NCBI GenBank assembly: GCA_018650745.1
Contig: JABIFK010000755.1
Span: 1 to 5,236, forward strand
Length of the DNA: 5,236 bases
Reading direction: 5' to 3'
From: Candidatus Latescibacterota bacterium
GTDB taxonomy: Bacteria; Latescibacterota; UBA2968
Shown: positions 1 to 4,810 of the stretch, one piece after another
How positions within the stretch are numbered: the stretch's first letter is position 1
Layout: each line of letters opens with the position of its first letter
Translations under genes and position numbers: made by a program
Notes under the pieces: generated by a model
What the model was told of the DNA's origin: nothing
The model's input: the letters and a program-made list of their open reading frames with translations, nothing else
The model's database searches: none

Positions 1-367
1 AAGCCTGTTTGGCATCTTCATCGTGTCCAAGCTTAACCGCACACAAACCCCATTGAAAGTGAAAATCTGCACGCTTTGAATCGTGTTCTACACAAGCCTG
101 AAAGCGAGTTTGCGCACCATCCCATTCACCTTGCCGATAAGCCACCACACCCAAATTGTGCAAGGCTCGAATATCATGTGCATCCACCAAAAGAGCCGCT
201 TCATAAGCCTTTTGCGCCACAGACAAATGGCCCGCCAAAAGTGCAATATCACCCGCACGTGTTTTTAAACGCGCCGTTTCATTTGCCGATTCAGGCAATT
301 CAGATGCAGGATCAATCCGATCTGATGGGCGCGGTAAGGTGTGTGTTATATTCTCTGTTTCAGCCAT
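1..367 (-). CDS. Tetratricopeptide-repeat protein, N-terminal part
   Basis: Only the first 122 codons lie in the window; the gene continues past the left edge. The first ~30 residues look disordered, rich in Pro, Glu and Ser. From about residue 32 the protein is built of 34-residue helical units typical of TPRs: units at about 32-65 and 66-99, with a third starting at 100. Diagnostic positions are visible, such as A54-Y55-E56-A57-A58, then H70-N71-L72-G73-V74-V75-A76-Y77 and W106-G107-L108. TPRs are protein-protein interaction scaffolds, so the partner and role cannot be read from this fragment. There is no signal peptide, so it is probably cytoplasmic. The start at ATG 367 is favoured because an in-frame TGA lies two codons upstream. 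No good Shine-Dalgarno site precedes it, and a hairpin terminator lies only 37 nt upstream. TPR assignment is secure; function is unknown. Confidence 0.8.
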   Translation of the reverse strand, partial: MAETENITHTLPRPSDRIDPASELPESANETARLKTRAGDIALLAGHLSVAQKAYEAALLVDAHDIRALHNLGVVAYRQGEWDGAQTRFQACVEHDSKRADFHFQWGLCAVKLGHDEDAKQA

Positions 368-403
368 ATATCAACCATTTGGGTAACGTGAATGCTCAAT
401 CAT

Positions 404-438
404 TAAAAAAATAGAGCAGGCTAAAAAGCCTGCCCTAT
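404..438 (-). terminator. Rho-independent terminator (minus strand)
   Basis: Positions 411-438 form a 12-bp inverted repeat with a 4-nt loop and a single G-U/A-C type mismatch: AGGCT pairs with AGCCT at the loop end and ATAG with CTAT at the base. Read on the minus strand, the stem is followed at once by seven T residues (404-410), the classic intrinsic-terminator layout. The plus strand has no T run, so it acts in one direction. It would end transcripts coming from the sigma-factor gene (stop at 694) or from a promoter in between. It lies just 37 nt before the TPR start codon, so it could also work as an attenuator. Confidence 0.85.
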
Positions 439-693
439 TAAAATATATCATTGAGACACATATGGGCTTTTATCAATTTTTGATCTATCGATTTTGACTT
501 TACGTCTCTTGCCCAACTTTCATCTCATCAGGTGTATCCGTCTCAGAAACAATTTATAATACACAAACTCAATATTTCCAAAAAGATGTTGTTGCGCGTA
601 AATGAGGCCCTCACCAGACCATGTATTGTATCATCTATCTATAACTTAGCGTATACATCCTGCACCATGCAAGTGCATTTCACAGTGCATCTC
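439..693. other. Intergenic stretch with no convincing gene
   Basis: This is the region between the sigma-factor stop codon and the terminator. All minus-strand reading frames are broken; the longest open stretch is about 36 codons and shows no recognisable composition or start signal. In particular, no zinc-finger or membrane anti-sigma gene follows the sigma gene. A plus-strand frame starting near 532 is antisense to the sigma gene and looks spurious. The only signal seen is a sigma-70-like promoter on the minus strand (listed separately) that would make an RNA of about 140 nt ending at the terminator. Confidence 0.6.
553..581 (-). promoter_or_regulatory. Possible sigma-70 promoter in the gap before the TPR gene
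   Basis: On the minus strand, TTGGAA (576-581) is followed after a 17-nt spacer by TATAAA (553-558): four of six and five of six matches to the consensus boxes at ideal spacing. Transcription would start near 546. It would yield either a small RNA of about 140 nt ending at the terminator at 404, or a leader for the TPR gene if that terminator is read through. The region is AT-rich, so chance matches are likely. Confidence 0.3.
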
Positions 694-1263
694 TTAACCC
701 GGTTGCAAGCCCAACTTGCGAAACTCACCCTTCAACTGTCGTCGTGCCCGGCAAAGCCACGTCTTCACCGTGCCAAGCGGCACCTGTAACGCCTGTGTAA
801 TTTCTTCATATGACCAATCCAACACATACCGATACCACATGGCCTTGCGATATCGCTCGGGCAGTTTCTTAATGCTACGACGCACCAATTCTGCCCGTTC
901 TTTATCTTGAACAAAACGCACGGGGTCATCCATCTTATCATAATCACGCAACACACCGCTTATGGCCTCAGGATCTTCGGCGCTCTGAAGCCAATTTTGG
1001 CGAGACTGCACAGACCGCAAATGAGACCGATACACATTTAATGCAATTTGTGTCAACCATGTTGAAAACAACGCATCACCCTTAAAGGTATGCAAAGACT
1101 TAAACGCGCGAAAAAACGTATTTTGCACCAAATCATCCAACGTATCCCGATCGCGTAAACGCTGTGCCAATACCCCATAAACCTGATCACGATGTTGGTG
1201 ATACAATTTTTCAAACGCCTTCCGATCCCCTGCCAACGATTTTTGAATAAGAATCTGATCCAT
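694..1263 (-). CDS. ECF-type RNA polymerase sigma factor
   Basis: A 189-residue protein with the two-domain build of extracytoplasmic-function sigma factors. Region 2 spans about residues 8-80 and includes the core-binding/-10 recognition segment D43-D44-L45-V46-Q47-N48-T49-F50 and the later F65-S67-T68-W69-L70 stretch. A variable linker (about 85-120) is followed by region 4 (about 125-178), with LPERYR at 134-139 and the helix-turn-helix S151-YEEITQALQVPLGTVKTWL ending near residue 170. Its length is typical of the family. It would direct RNA polymerase to a small stress regulon. The start at ATG 1263 is preceded by GGGGA on an A-rich run. It lies 83 nt after the 57-residue membrane protein gene in the same direction, so it may be the last gene of the psp-like operon or have its own promoter. 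No cognate anti-sigma gene is adjacent, so its control is unclear. Confidence 0.93.
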   Translation of the reverse strand: MDQILIQKSLAGDRKAFEKLYHQHRDQVYGVLAQRLRDRDTLDDLVQNTFFRAFKSLHTFKGDALFSTWLTQIALNVYRSHLRSVQSRQNWLQSAEDPEAISGVLRDYDKMDDPVRFVQDKERAELVRRSIKKLPERYRKAMWYRYVLDWSYEEITQALQVPLGTVKTWLCRARRQLKGEFRKLGLQPG

Positions 1264-1346
1264 GCCAATCCCCTTTTTTCATTTAAAGCATACAAACTTT
1301 ACCATAAGCTATTTTTGAGCGTATAAAGCCACTTTATGGAGCAGTC

Positions 1347-1520
1347 TTAATCCTCTTTATTGGTCAAACGCAAACCAACCATCACACACCCAACAGCCAC
1401 CGCAAGCTGCACCAACAAAAATGCCAATTCAAACACAGATCCAATCAACGGAAACAAGACCTGCAAGGCAATCCCACCCCCAACAATAATCAGTAAAATT
1501 CCTATCAGTTTAACAAGCAT
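1347..1520 (-). CDS. Small two-TM hydrophobic membrane protein
   Basis: A 57-residue, almost wholly hydrophobic protein with two predicted membrane segments, about residues 5-26 and 28-50, and a short charged end (NKED). The Gly-rich first segment, with GILLIIVGGGIALQ, recalls small membrane proteins often found in phage-shock and LiaI-type stress operons, but no specific family can be named with confidence. The ATG at 1520 is preceded by a purine run (AGAGAGAGA) at a workable distance. An alternative in-frame GTG at 1544 would add eight residues (FKRER..) but has a poorer ribosome-binding site. It lies 48 nt after the two-TM tail protein gene and does not itself carry the shared tail motif. 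It is probably an accessory inner-membrane member of the operon. Confidence 0.7.
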   Translation of the reverse strand: MLVKLIGILLIIVGGGIALQVLFPLIGSVFELAFLLVQLAVAVGCVMVGLRLTNKED

Positions 1521-1568
1521 AGCCAGTCTCTCTCTCTTAAACACACCAGAACGGGTGAGGTGTTACTT

Positions 1569-1910
1569 CTACTCAACTTTTTCGGCATTCTTCACAGATA
1601 CGTCTGCCTGTTTCTCTGCTCGGCTCAACTTTTCGTCAATCGTAATCACAATCTCTTGAATATCAGACAACCGTTTTTCCAAATGTGTGATGCGATCTGC
1701 AGAAGCAGTCGATTTTGATTCCGAACTTTTACTTTTATCCTTCACAAATCGGAACATTTTGGTTCTGTCTATGAACTTAAAGAAGATGCCCCAAACCATA
1801 AAAAGTAGAAACCCACCACCAAATGATGGATCGTCGTGAATATAGTGAATCGAACCACCCGCCAAAATAATCAGACAAACACAAACAGCGAGTTGAAATA
1901 TAACGTGCAT
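1569..1910 (-). CDS. Two-TM membrane protein with PspB-like cytoplasmic tail
   Basis: A 113-residue protein. Two hydrophobic segments at about 3-24 and 29-47 form a membrane hairpin with a short D26-D27-P28 turn. A basic, Ser/Lys-rich stretch (48-70) follows, then a predicted coiled coil with RITHLEKRLSDIQ and VITIDEKLSR (residues 73-97). The positive charge after TM2 places the tail in the cytoplasm. The tail is the same motif seen in three other proteins of this operon, and the first segment shares the LIILA...YI core with the two single-TM members. PspB of enterobacteria is likewise a membrane anchor followed by a short cytoplasmic leucine-heptad region that helps release PspF from PspA. 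An equivalent role here is inference. The start at ATG 1910 is fixed by a strong GGGAGGAGG site at 1916-1924. Confidence 0.8.
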   Translation of the reverse strand: MHVIFQLAVCVCLIILAGGSIHYIHDDPSFGGGFLLFMVWGIFFKFIDRTKMFRFVKDKSKSSESKSTASADRITHLEKRLSDIQEIVITIDEKLSRAEKQADVSVKNAEKVE

Positions 1911-1915
1911 TGGGG

Positions 1916-1924
1916 CCTCCTCCC
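1916..1924 (-). promoter_or_regulatory. Strong Shine-Dalgarno site for the two-TM tail protein
   Basis: GGGAGGAGG on the minus strand, 5 nt before the ATG at 1910. It starts just after the stop codon of the relic (1926-1928), so the functional gene begins afresh here and is not an extension of the relic. Confidence 0.75.
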
Positions 1925-1925
1925 A

Positions 1926-2012
1926 TTAATCCTTCTCTGCCAATTCTAACGCCCTTAACTCTTCAAATCGATTGTCCATTCGCTTCAGCTTCTCATCCAA
2001 CGAAATAATCAC
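1926..2012 (-). pseudogene. Relic of a PspB-like tail gene (C-terminal fragment)
   Basis: Immediately after the repeat-protein stop codon (2020-2022), a short frame of 28 codons from GTG 2012 reads VIISLDEKLKRMDNRFEEL and ends KD-stop. Its start matches the second half of the family tail (VITIDEKLSR and MITIDEKLDRK in the neighbours), but the membrane segment and the first half of the coiled coil are gone. An in-frame TAG lies two codons upstream of the GTG, so the frame cannot extend back. Only a weak AGGG lies before the GTG. The best reading is the 3' remnant of a deleted paralogue, possibly lost by recombination with the similar 3' end of the upstream gene. A translated 28-residue soluble peptide remains possible. 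Confidence 0.6.
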
Positions 2013-2019
2013 ACCCTAT

Positions 2020-2814
2020 TTACGACCGTCTTAATCGTCGATCTAAGCGATCATCGATGGACAACAATATATCCTGTAAATCATTCACGCGACCTTCAAA
2101 TTCTGCAATTCGTGTATCTATATTCTCACCAACAGGTGTCACATTCCGCCGCGTATACAAATAATAACCACCGAACCCCATCAACAACACAGCTCCGAGT
2201 GCAGAAATAATACTTCTCCAATGTGAAAACTTAAACACGAGGTAATGGTTTTCATGAGGAATTGGTGCAACAGCAGGAACAGCAGGAACAGCAGGAATTT
2301 GAACATCAATCTTTGGAATATGAATCTCGGGAATGTGAATCTCGGGAATGTGAATTTCCGGCACATGAATATGTTGACCAGGCACAACAGGCTGACCGGA
2401 TTCTCTCATTTGTTTGATATAATCAGGCTGTACCTTGAGTGCGTAAAAGTCTATAATCTCTCGTATTGAAATATCTGAGTAGCCTAAATCGCGAATTTCT
2501 TTTACGTATTCTGGCGGTACTTTTAGAGCGTATAAATTCGTAACATCTCCCACGCCTATATTGGGAAAGTAAGACCGCATTTCTTTTAAATATTTAGGTG
2601 TTACTTTCAATGCGTATAAATTCGTAATCTCTCTAGCTGAAATATTGGGAAAGTAAGACCGCATTTCTTGAACGTAGCCTGGTGTTACTCTCAAAGCAGC
2701 AAGTGTTGAAATATCTCTAGCTGATAATTGTAAACCCGTATATTGATCGGCATAGGCATTACACGCAACAAAAACGATCAGAAGTGTCGGTAAAACATTT
2801 CGGGGGAAAGTCAT
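2020..2814 (-). CDS. Putative periplasmic repeat sensor with PspB-like cytoplasmic tail
   Basis: A 264-residue type I membrane protein. Residues 1-22 form a signal peptide with a probable cut after A20-Y21-A22. Residues 31-141 hold four tandem units of about 28 residues with the core I-T-N-L-Y-A-L-K-V-T-P-x-Y-x-K-E-M-R. Similar LxALxVTPxYxxEMR repeats are known from periplasmic parts of some M56/BlaR-type and anti-sigma-like membrane proteins. Residues 151-171 are PEIHI-type pentapeptides, and 174-183 are Pro-Ala-Val triplets, a likely extended stalk. A single TM (about 201-220) is followed by RR, and then a cytoplasmic tail with EFEGRVNDLQDILLSIDDRL (238-257), the shared operon motif. I chose ATG 2814 over the upstream in-frame ATG at 2862 because it has an AAGGAC site at the right distance, begins a clean signal peptide and avoids a 38-nt overlap with the preceding gene. 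The ligand is unknown; a sensor role is inference. Confidence 0.8.
   Translation of the reverse strand: MTFPRNVLPTLLIVFVACNAYADQYTGLQLSARDISTLAALRVTPGYVQEMRSYFPNISAREITNLYALKVTPKYLKEMRSYFPNIGVGDVTNLYALKVPPEYVKEIRDLGYSDISIREIIDFYALKVQPDYIKQMRESGQPVVPGQHIHVPEIHIPEIHIPEIHIPKIDVQIPAVPAVPAVAPIPHENHYLVFKFSHWRSIISALGAVLLMGFGGYYLYTRRNVTPVGENIDTRIAEFEGRVNDLQDILLSIDDRLDRRLRRS
2266..2361 (-). repeat. Short-period coding repeats (15-bp and 9-bp units)
   Basis: Within the repeat-protein gene, a 15-bp unit encoding P-E-I-H-I occurs about four times (2302-2361, the last copy diverged to PKIDV). It is followed by a 9-bp unit encoding P-A-V in about three to four copies (2266-2295). The nucleotide copies are nearly identical, which suggests slippage-prone expansion. 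Together they encode the proline-rich stalk between the periplasmic repeats and the membrane segment. Confidence 0.85.
2392..2724 (-). repeat. Four tandem 84-bp coding repeats
   Basis: Unit 1 is 2641-2724, unit 2 is 2557-2640, unit 3 is 2470-2556 (one codon longer) and unit 4 is 2392-2469 (incomplete). At 84-bp spacing, 2558-2585 and 2642-2669 are identical over 28 nt, and the 16-nt stretches at 2528-2543 and 2612-2627 are also identical. Units 1 to 3 are therefore recent duplicates at the DNA level, while unit 4 has diverged further. Confidence 0.88.
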
Positions 2815-2820
2815 ATTTAA

Positions 2821-2826
2821 GTCCTT
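2821..2826 (-). promoter_or_regulatory. Shine-Dalgarno site deciding the repeat-protein start
   Basis: AAGGAC on the minus strand, 6 nt before the ATG at 2814 and overlapping the stop codon of the preceding gene (2825-2827). It supports the internal ATG over the longer frame starting at 2862 and suggests translational coupling to the upstream gene. Confidence 0.7.
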
Positions 2827-3085
2827 AAGAGATCTCACGAAGGGTAGGCGTTGTGTTGGCATGAGAAGAACGTTTCAACTGATCATCAATAGAAATCACA
2901 ATATCTTGTAGATCACTCAACCGCGCATCAATCGCTTGAATACGATCTTCAAATTGCTCAATCTGTGACGTGTCAGTTGTCCATCTGGCTTTCGTGCGCT
3001 GAATGATATAAAAACAGCACCCAGAAGCTAAAATAATCAGAATCACTGTTACGCTAAGAGTTAATAAGATAACTGCATCTTCCAT
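2825..3085 (-). CDS. Single-TM PspB-like small membrane protein (second copy)
   Basis: An 86-residue protein with one N-terminal membrane segment (about 4-28) containing the LIILASG core, followed by Q29-R30-T31-K32-A33-R34, which places the rest in the cytoplasm. The tail has RIQAIDARLSDLQDIVISID (residues 48-67) followed by DQLKR, an amphipathic coiled coil of the operon's shared type, then a polar end. The build (single anchor plus short cytoplasmic heptad region, under 90 residues) matches PspB, though sequence similarity to enterobacterial PspB is limited and it lacks the WxDR-like end of that protein. The start at ATG 3085 is preceded by a GGAAGG-type site. It begins 14 nt after the previous paralogue and ends 10 nt before the repeat protein. 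The likely role is a membrane partner of PspA or its regulator, by inference. Confidence 0.8.
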   Translation of the reverse strand: MEDAVILLTLSVTVILIILASGCCFYIIQRTKARWTTDTSQIEQFEDRIQAIDARLSDLQDIVISIDDQLKRSSHANTTPTLREIS

Positions 3086-3099
3086 CCTAACACCTTCCC

Positions 3100-3297
3100 T
3101 TATTTTCGATCCAACTTCTCATCTATTGTAATCATCACATCCTGAATATCTGTCAAGCGTCGTTCGAGCTCATCTATGCGCTCAATCAACCGCGACTCTG
3201 CATCCGAAGGGATCGAATCCTTCCCGCGTCGTTCAATATATTTGTGAACCGCCGATGCCAGAATGATCAGCGCAACCATAATACCAATGTCAATCAT
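3100..3297 (-). CDS. Single-TM PspB-like small membrane protein (first copy)
   Basis: A 65-residue protein with one membrane segment (about 4-20, core ALIILASAV) followed by Y20-I21-E22-R23-R24. It has a short acidic linker and a coiled-coil tail (about 36-64) reading RIDELERRLTDIQDVMITID then EKLDRK. This is the cleanest copy of the family tail. Size and layout are those of PspB: membrane anchor, then cytoplasmic leucine heptads. I placed the start at ATG 3297, not at the in-frame ATG at 3318, because GGGGAGGG (3305-3312) sits 7 nt before 3297, and the longer form would put seven charged and polar residues ahead of the anchor. It lies 25 nt after the winged-helix membrane protein. In the classical Psp system PspB and PspC relay membrane stress to PspA; here that role is inferred from layout and context. 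Confidence 0.82.
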   Translation of the reverse strand: MIDIGIMVALIILASAVHKYIERRGKDSIPSDAESRLIERIDELERRLTDIQDVMITIDEKLDRK

Positions 3298-3304
3298 GAA
3301 AGTA

Positions 3305-3312
3305 CCCTCCCC
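3305..3312 (-). promoter_or_regulatory. Shine-Dalgarno site deciding the first PspB-like start
   Basis: GGGGAGGG on the minus strand, 7 nt before ATG 3297. It would lie inside the coding sequence if the ATG at 3318 were used, so it argues for the shorter 65-residue product. Confidence 0.75.
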
Positions 3313-3322
3313 AAACACTCAT

Positions 3323-3967
3323 TTATATCAAATCATCCACGCGCTTTGCCCAGTGTCGTTCTTCCCACCGTTCAATTTCTGGAAAGGCATACACAATCAT
3401 TCCCGATTCTGAAATCCGCATTTCAGCATGCCCTCTGGCCGCAAGCTCTCGCAAAATCTCCTCGGCCTTCTCAACGGTCAACCGCAGGTCTGTTGCCACT
3501 TCAAGTACAGTTAAGTTCCCATCACGATCACGTGCCAAACGTAAAATACGGTGTTGATCTCTAGCATACGCACCGCTTTCGGCAGATTTCTTAAAACGAT
3601 TGCCACCCCACCACATAACCTGAGAAAAAACCAACAGACTCAACCCAATACTAAGCGGTTCTAAATCATATTCCACAGCGCCCACACTTGCCGTAATCAA
3701 CCCACCCAACCCCACCATCAGCCCAAAGCCTTTCATCCCATAAGCCATTAAATAACGCATTGCACATCCTCCATCGGTGGCAAAATCAGAAAGGCGGTGG
3801 GGAACCTGTTTAATCGAATCTGTGGTGGCTCGGAAATCACCTTGTGTGCGATTCGTCCGAGATTCCCACTTATTTTTTACTCTGCTTTTGACCTTCTTTT
3901 CAACTTCATTCACAGCCCGATCAATTTTTCGAGCAATTTCGTCGGCGAGTTTTTCCAGTTCACGCAT
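3323..3967 (-). CDS. PspA-linked two-TM protein with cytoplasmic winged-helix-like domain
   Basis: A 214-residue protein. Residues 1-35 form a highly charged amphipathic helix (KLADEIARKIDRAVNEVEKK). Two hydrophobic segments follow at about 76-98 and 105-122, with a short V98-E99-Y100-D101 turn. The C-terminal region (about 135-197) looks like a small winged helix: helix D137-QHRILRLARD, a turn with G150-N151-L152-T153, V154-LEVATDLRLTVEKAEEILREL as the helix-turn-helix, then a wing-like hairpin with M183-R184-I185 and I191-V192-Y193-A194-F195. Such a domain could bind DNA or, equally, protein. Its start overlaps the end of pspA by 8 nt, with only a GGGG site just upstream, which points to translational coupling and a fixed ratio with PspA. 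It could be a membrane-held regulator or a PspA membrane partner. I do not recognise a named gene. Confidence 0.78.
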   Translation of the reverse strand: MRELEKLADEIARKIDRAVNEVEKKVKSRVKNKWESRTNRTQGDFRATTDSIKQVPHRLSDFATDGGCAMRYLMAYGMKGFGLMVGLGGLITASVGAVEYDLEPLSIGLSLLVFSQVMWWGGNRFKKSAESGAYARDQHRILRLARDRDGNLTVLEVATDLRLTVEKAEEILRELAARGHAEMRISESGMIVYAFPEIERWEERHWAKRVDDLI

Positions 3968-4637
3968 CTTTTTGCCCCAATTTGTTTTTCAATGCTTTGA
4001 GTTCATCTTCTACGGAACCTTTTCGTTCCAACTTCGAAAATTGCTCTTCCAAAGACGGGTCTGTGCCAGCCATGGCCTGATGCGCATCGGCTTCGGCTTC
4101 TTCTGACTCAATACGAGAACGAAAACGGTCAAAGCTGGAAAATGCATCTGTGCCTACACCCGACATACCTTGTGCAATTTGCTTGCGGGCTTCAGCGGCT
4201 CTGCGACGCGCAACCAAAGCGCCTTGGCGTGTGCGTGCTTCATCAAGCTTAGCCTTCAACTGAGACAACTGCTGCTTGAGTTGACTCGATGTCTTTTGGC
4301 TTTCTTCTAAAGCTGCTTCCAAATCGCCAGCTGCTTCTTGAACCGCCGATTTGCGCTCCAAGGCCCGACGAGCCAATTCATCTTCACCTGTTTCAACAGC
4401 CAACTCGGCTTTTCGCTGCCAGTTTTCAATTTGATCTTGTTTTTCAAAATGCTGGCGTTCCAAGCGTTTTTCATTGGCCACTGCCGTGCCAACCGATGCC
4501 GTTGCTTTATTCACCGCTTCTTCCATCTCCAAAATCATCTGTCGAATCATCTTTTCAGGATCTTCTGCCCGTGTAATCAACTCATTGACATTGGCTTTTA
4601 CGATATCGGCCATCCGTGCAAAAATTCCGCGTGCCAT
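3960..4637 (-). CDS. pspA: Phage shock protein A (PspA/IM30 family)
   Basis: A 225-residue protein of the PspA/IM30 (ESCRT-III-like) family, at the usual family length. It begins with the hallmark amphipathic membrane-binding helix and following segment: IFARMADIVKANVNEL (residues 5-20), AEDPEKMIRQMILEMEEAV (25-43). The long helical hairpin is visible from about 44 to 150, rich in Lys, Glu, Gln and Ala with heptad spacing, including QLKQQLSQLKAKLDEARTRQ. A final helical part ends in LKALKNKLG. Members coat and stabilise stressed inner membrane by forming rods or rings, and in enterobacteria they also hold the activator PspF inactive. The start at ATG 4637 has a textbook AAAGGAG site at 4644-4650. 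It is the first gene after the sigma-54 promoter at 4709-4723, and its stop overlaps the next gene. The identification is firm. Confidence 0.96.
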   Translation of the reverse strand: MARGIFARMADIVKANVNELITRAEDPEKMIRQMILEMEEAVNKATASVGTAVANEKRLERQHFEKQDQIENWQRKAELAVETGEDELARRALERKSAVQEAAGDLEAALEESQKTSSQLKQQLSQLKAKLDEARTRQGALVARRRAAEARKQIAQGMSGVGTDAFSSFDRFRSRIESEEAEADAHQAMAGTDPSLEEQFSKLERKGSVEDELKALKNKLGQKDA

Positions 4638-4708
4638 AAAATGCTCCTTTCAAAACAGTCATCTACCTTTTTGCTTCTCATAATAAACTGTGGACGCCTC
4701 TCTATTAC

Positions 4709-4723
4709 GCAATGTATGTGCCA
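4709..4723 (-). promoter_or_regulatory. Sigma-54 (-24/-12) promoter of the psp-like operon
   Basis: On the minus strand TGGCAC (4718-4723), a 5-nt spacer and TTGC (4709-4712) match the sigma-54 consensus TGGCAC-N5-TTGC exactly, with the invariant GG and GC dinucleotides in place. Transcription would start near 4697 (a G), giving a leader of about 60 nt before pspA. Sigma-54 control of psp operons by the activator PspF is well known in enterobacteria; no activator gene is present in this window. Confidence 0.85.
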
Positions 4724-4782
4724 TGTGCACACAATACCAAAAAAAAATATTACTCTTTGTTTTTAAATACTTTATGCAAAAA

Positions 4783-4810
4783 TTGAATACTTTTTATTTT
4801 TAGTTATAGT
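4783..4810 (+). promoter_or_regulatory. Possible distal sigma-70 promoter for the plus-strand gene
   Basis: TTGAAT (4783-4788), a 16-nt spacer and TATAGT (4805-4810). The -10 box runs into the dyad at 4808, so an activator bound there could interfere with this promoter. The region is very AT-rich and chance matches are possible. Its leader would be about 190 nt. Confidence 0.35.

Noticed and set aside
76..414. Plus-strand open frame of 112 codons
   Set aside because: It is antisense to the TPR gene, which has clear TPR periodicity; its composition (very rich in His and Pro) and lack of a ribosome-binding site mark it as a shadow.
439..693. Hidden anti-sigma gene after the sigma factor
   Set aside because: All minus-strand frames are broken by stops; the short frame starting MHCEMHLH after the sigma stop ends after 14 codons and has no zinc-finger or membrane segment.
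532..789. Plus-strand open frame of 85 codons
   Set aside because: It lies partly antisense to the sigma-factor gene, has no Shine-Dalgarno site and resembles no protein family.
1323..1337. Small hairpin ATAAAG-CCA-CTTTAT after the 57-residue protein gene
   Set aside because: The stem is short and AT-rich, the loop is 3 nt and no T run follows on the minus strand, so it does not qualify as a terminator.
2266..2724. CRISPR-like regular repeats
   Set aside because: The repeats stay in frame, have no unique spacers and encode the periplasmic and stalk repeats of a protein.
2815..2862. Longer N-terminus for the repeat protein starting at 2862
   Set aside because: It would put 16 charged and polar residues before the signal peptide and overlap the upstream gene by 38 nt; ATG 2814 has its own AAGGAC site.
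3777..4106. Plus-strand open frame of 109 codons, rich in Phe and Ser
   Set aside because: It is antisense to the junction of pspA and the winged-helix gene; the Phe/Ser bias is the reverse complement of Lys/Glu/Arg-rich helices.
4338..4766. Plus-strand open frame of 142 codons
   Set aside because: It is antisense to pspA and its promoter; Phe/Cys-rich composition, no ribosome-binding site.
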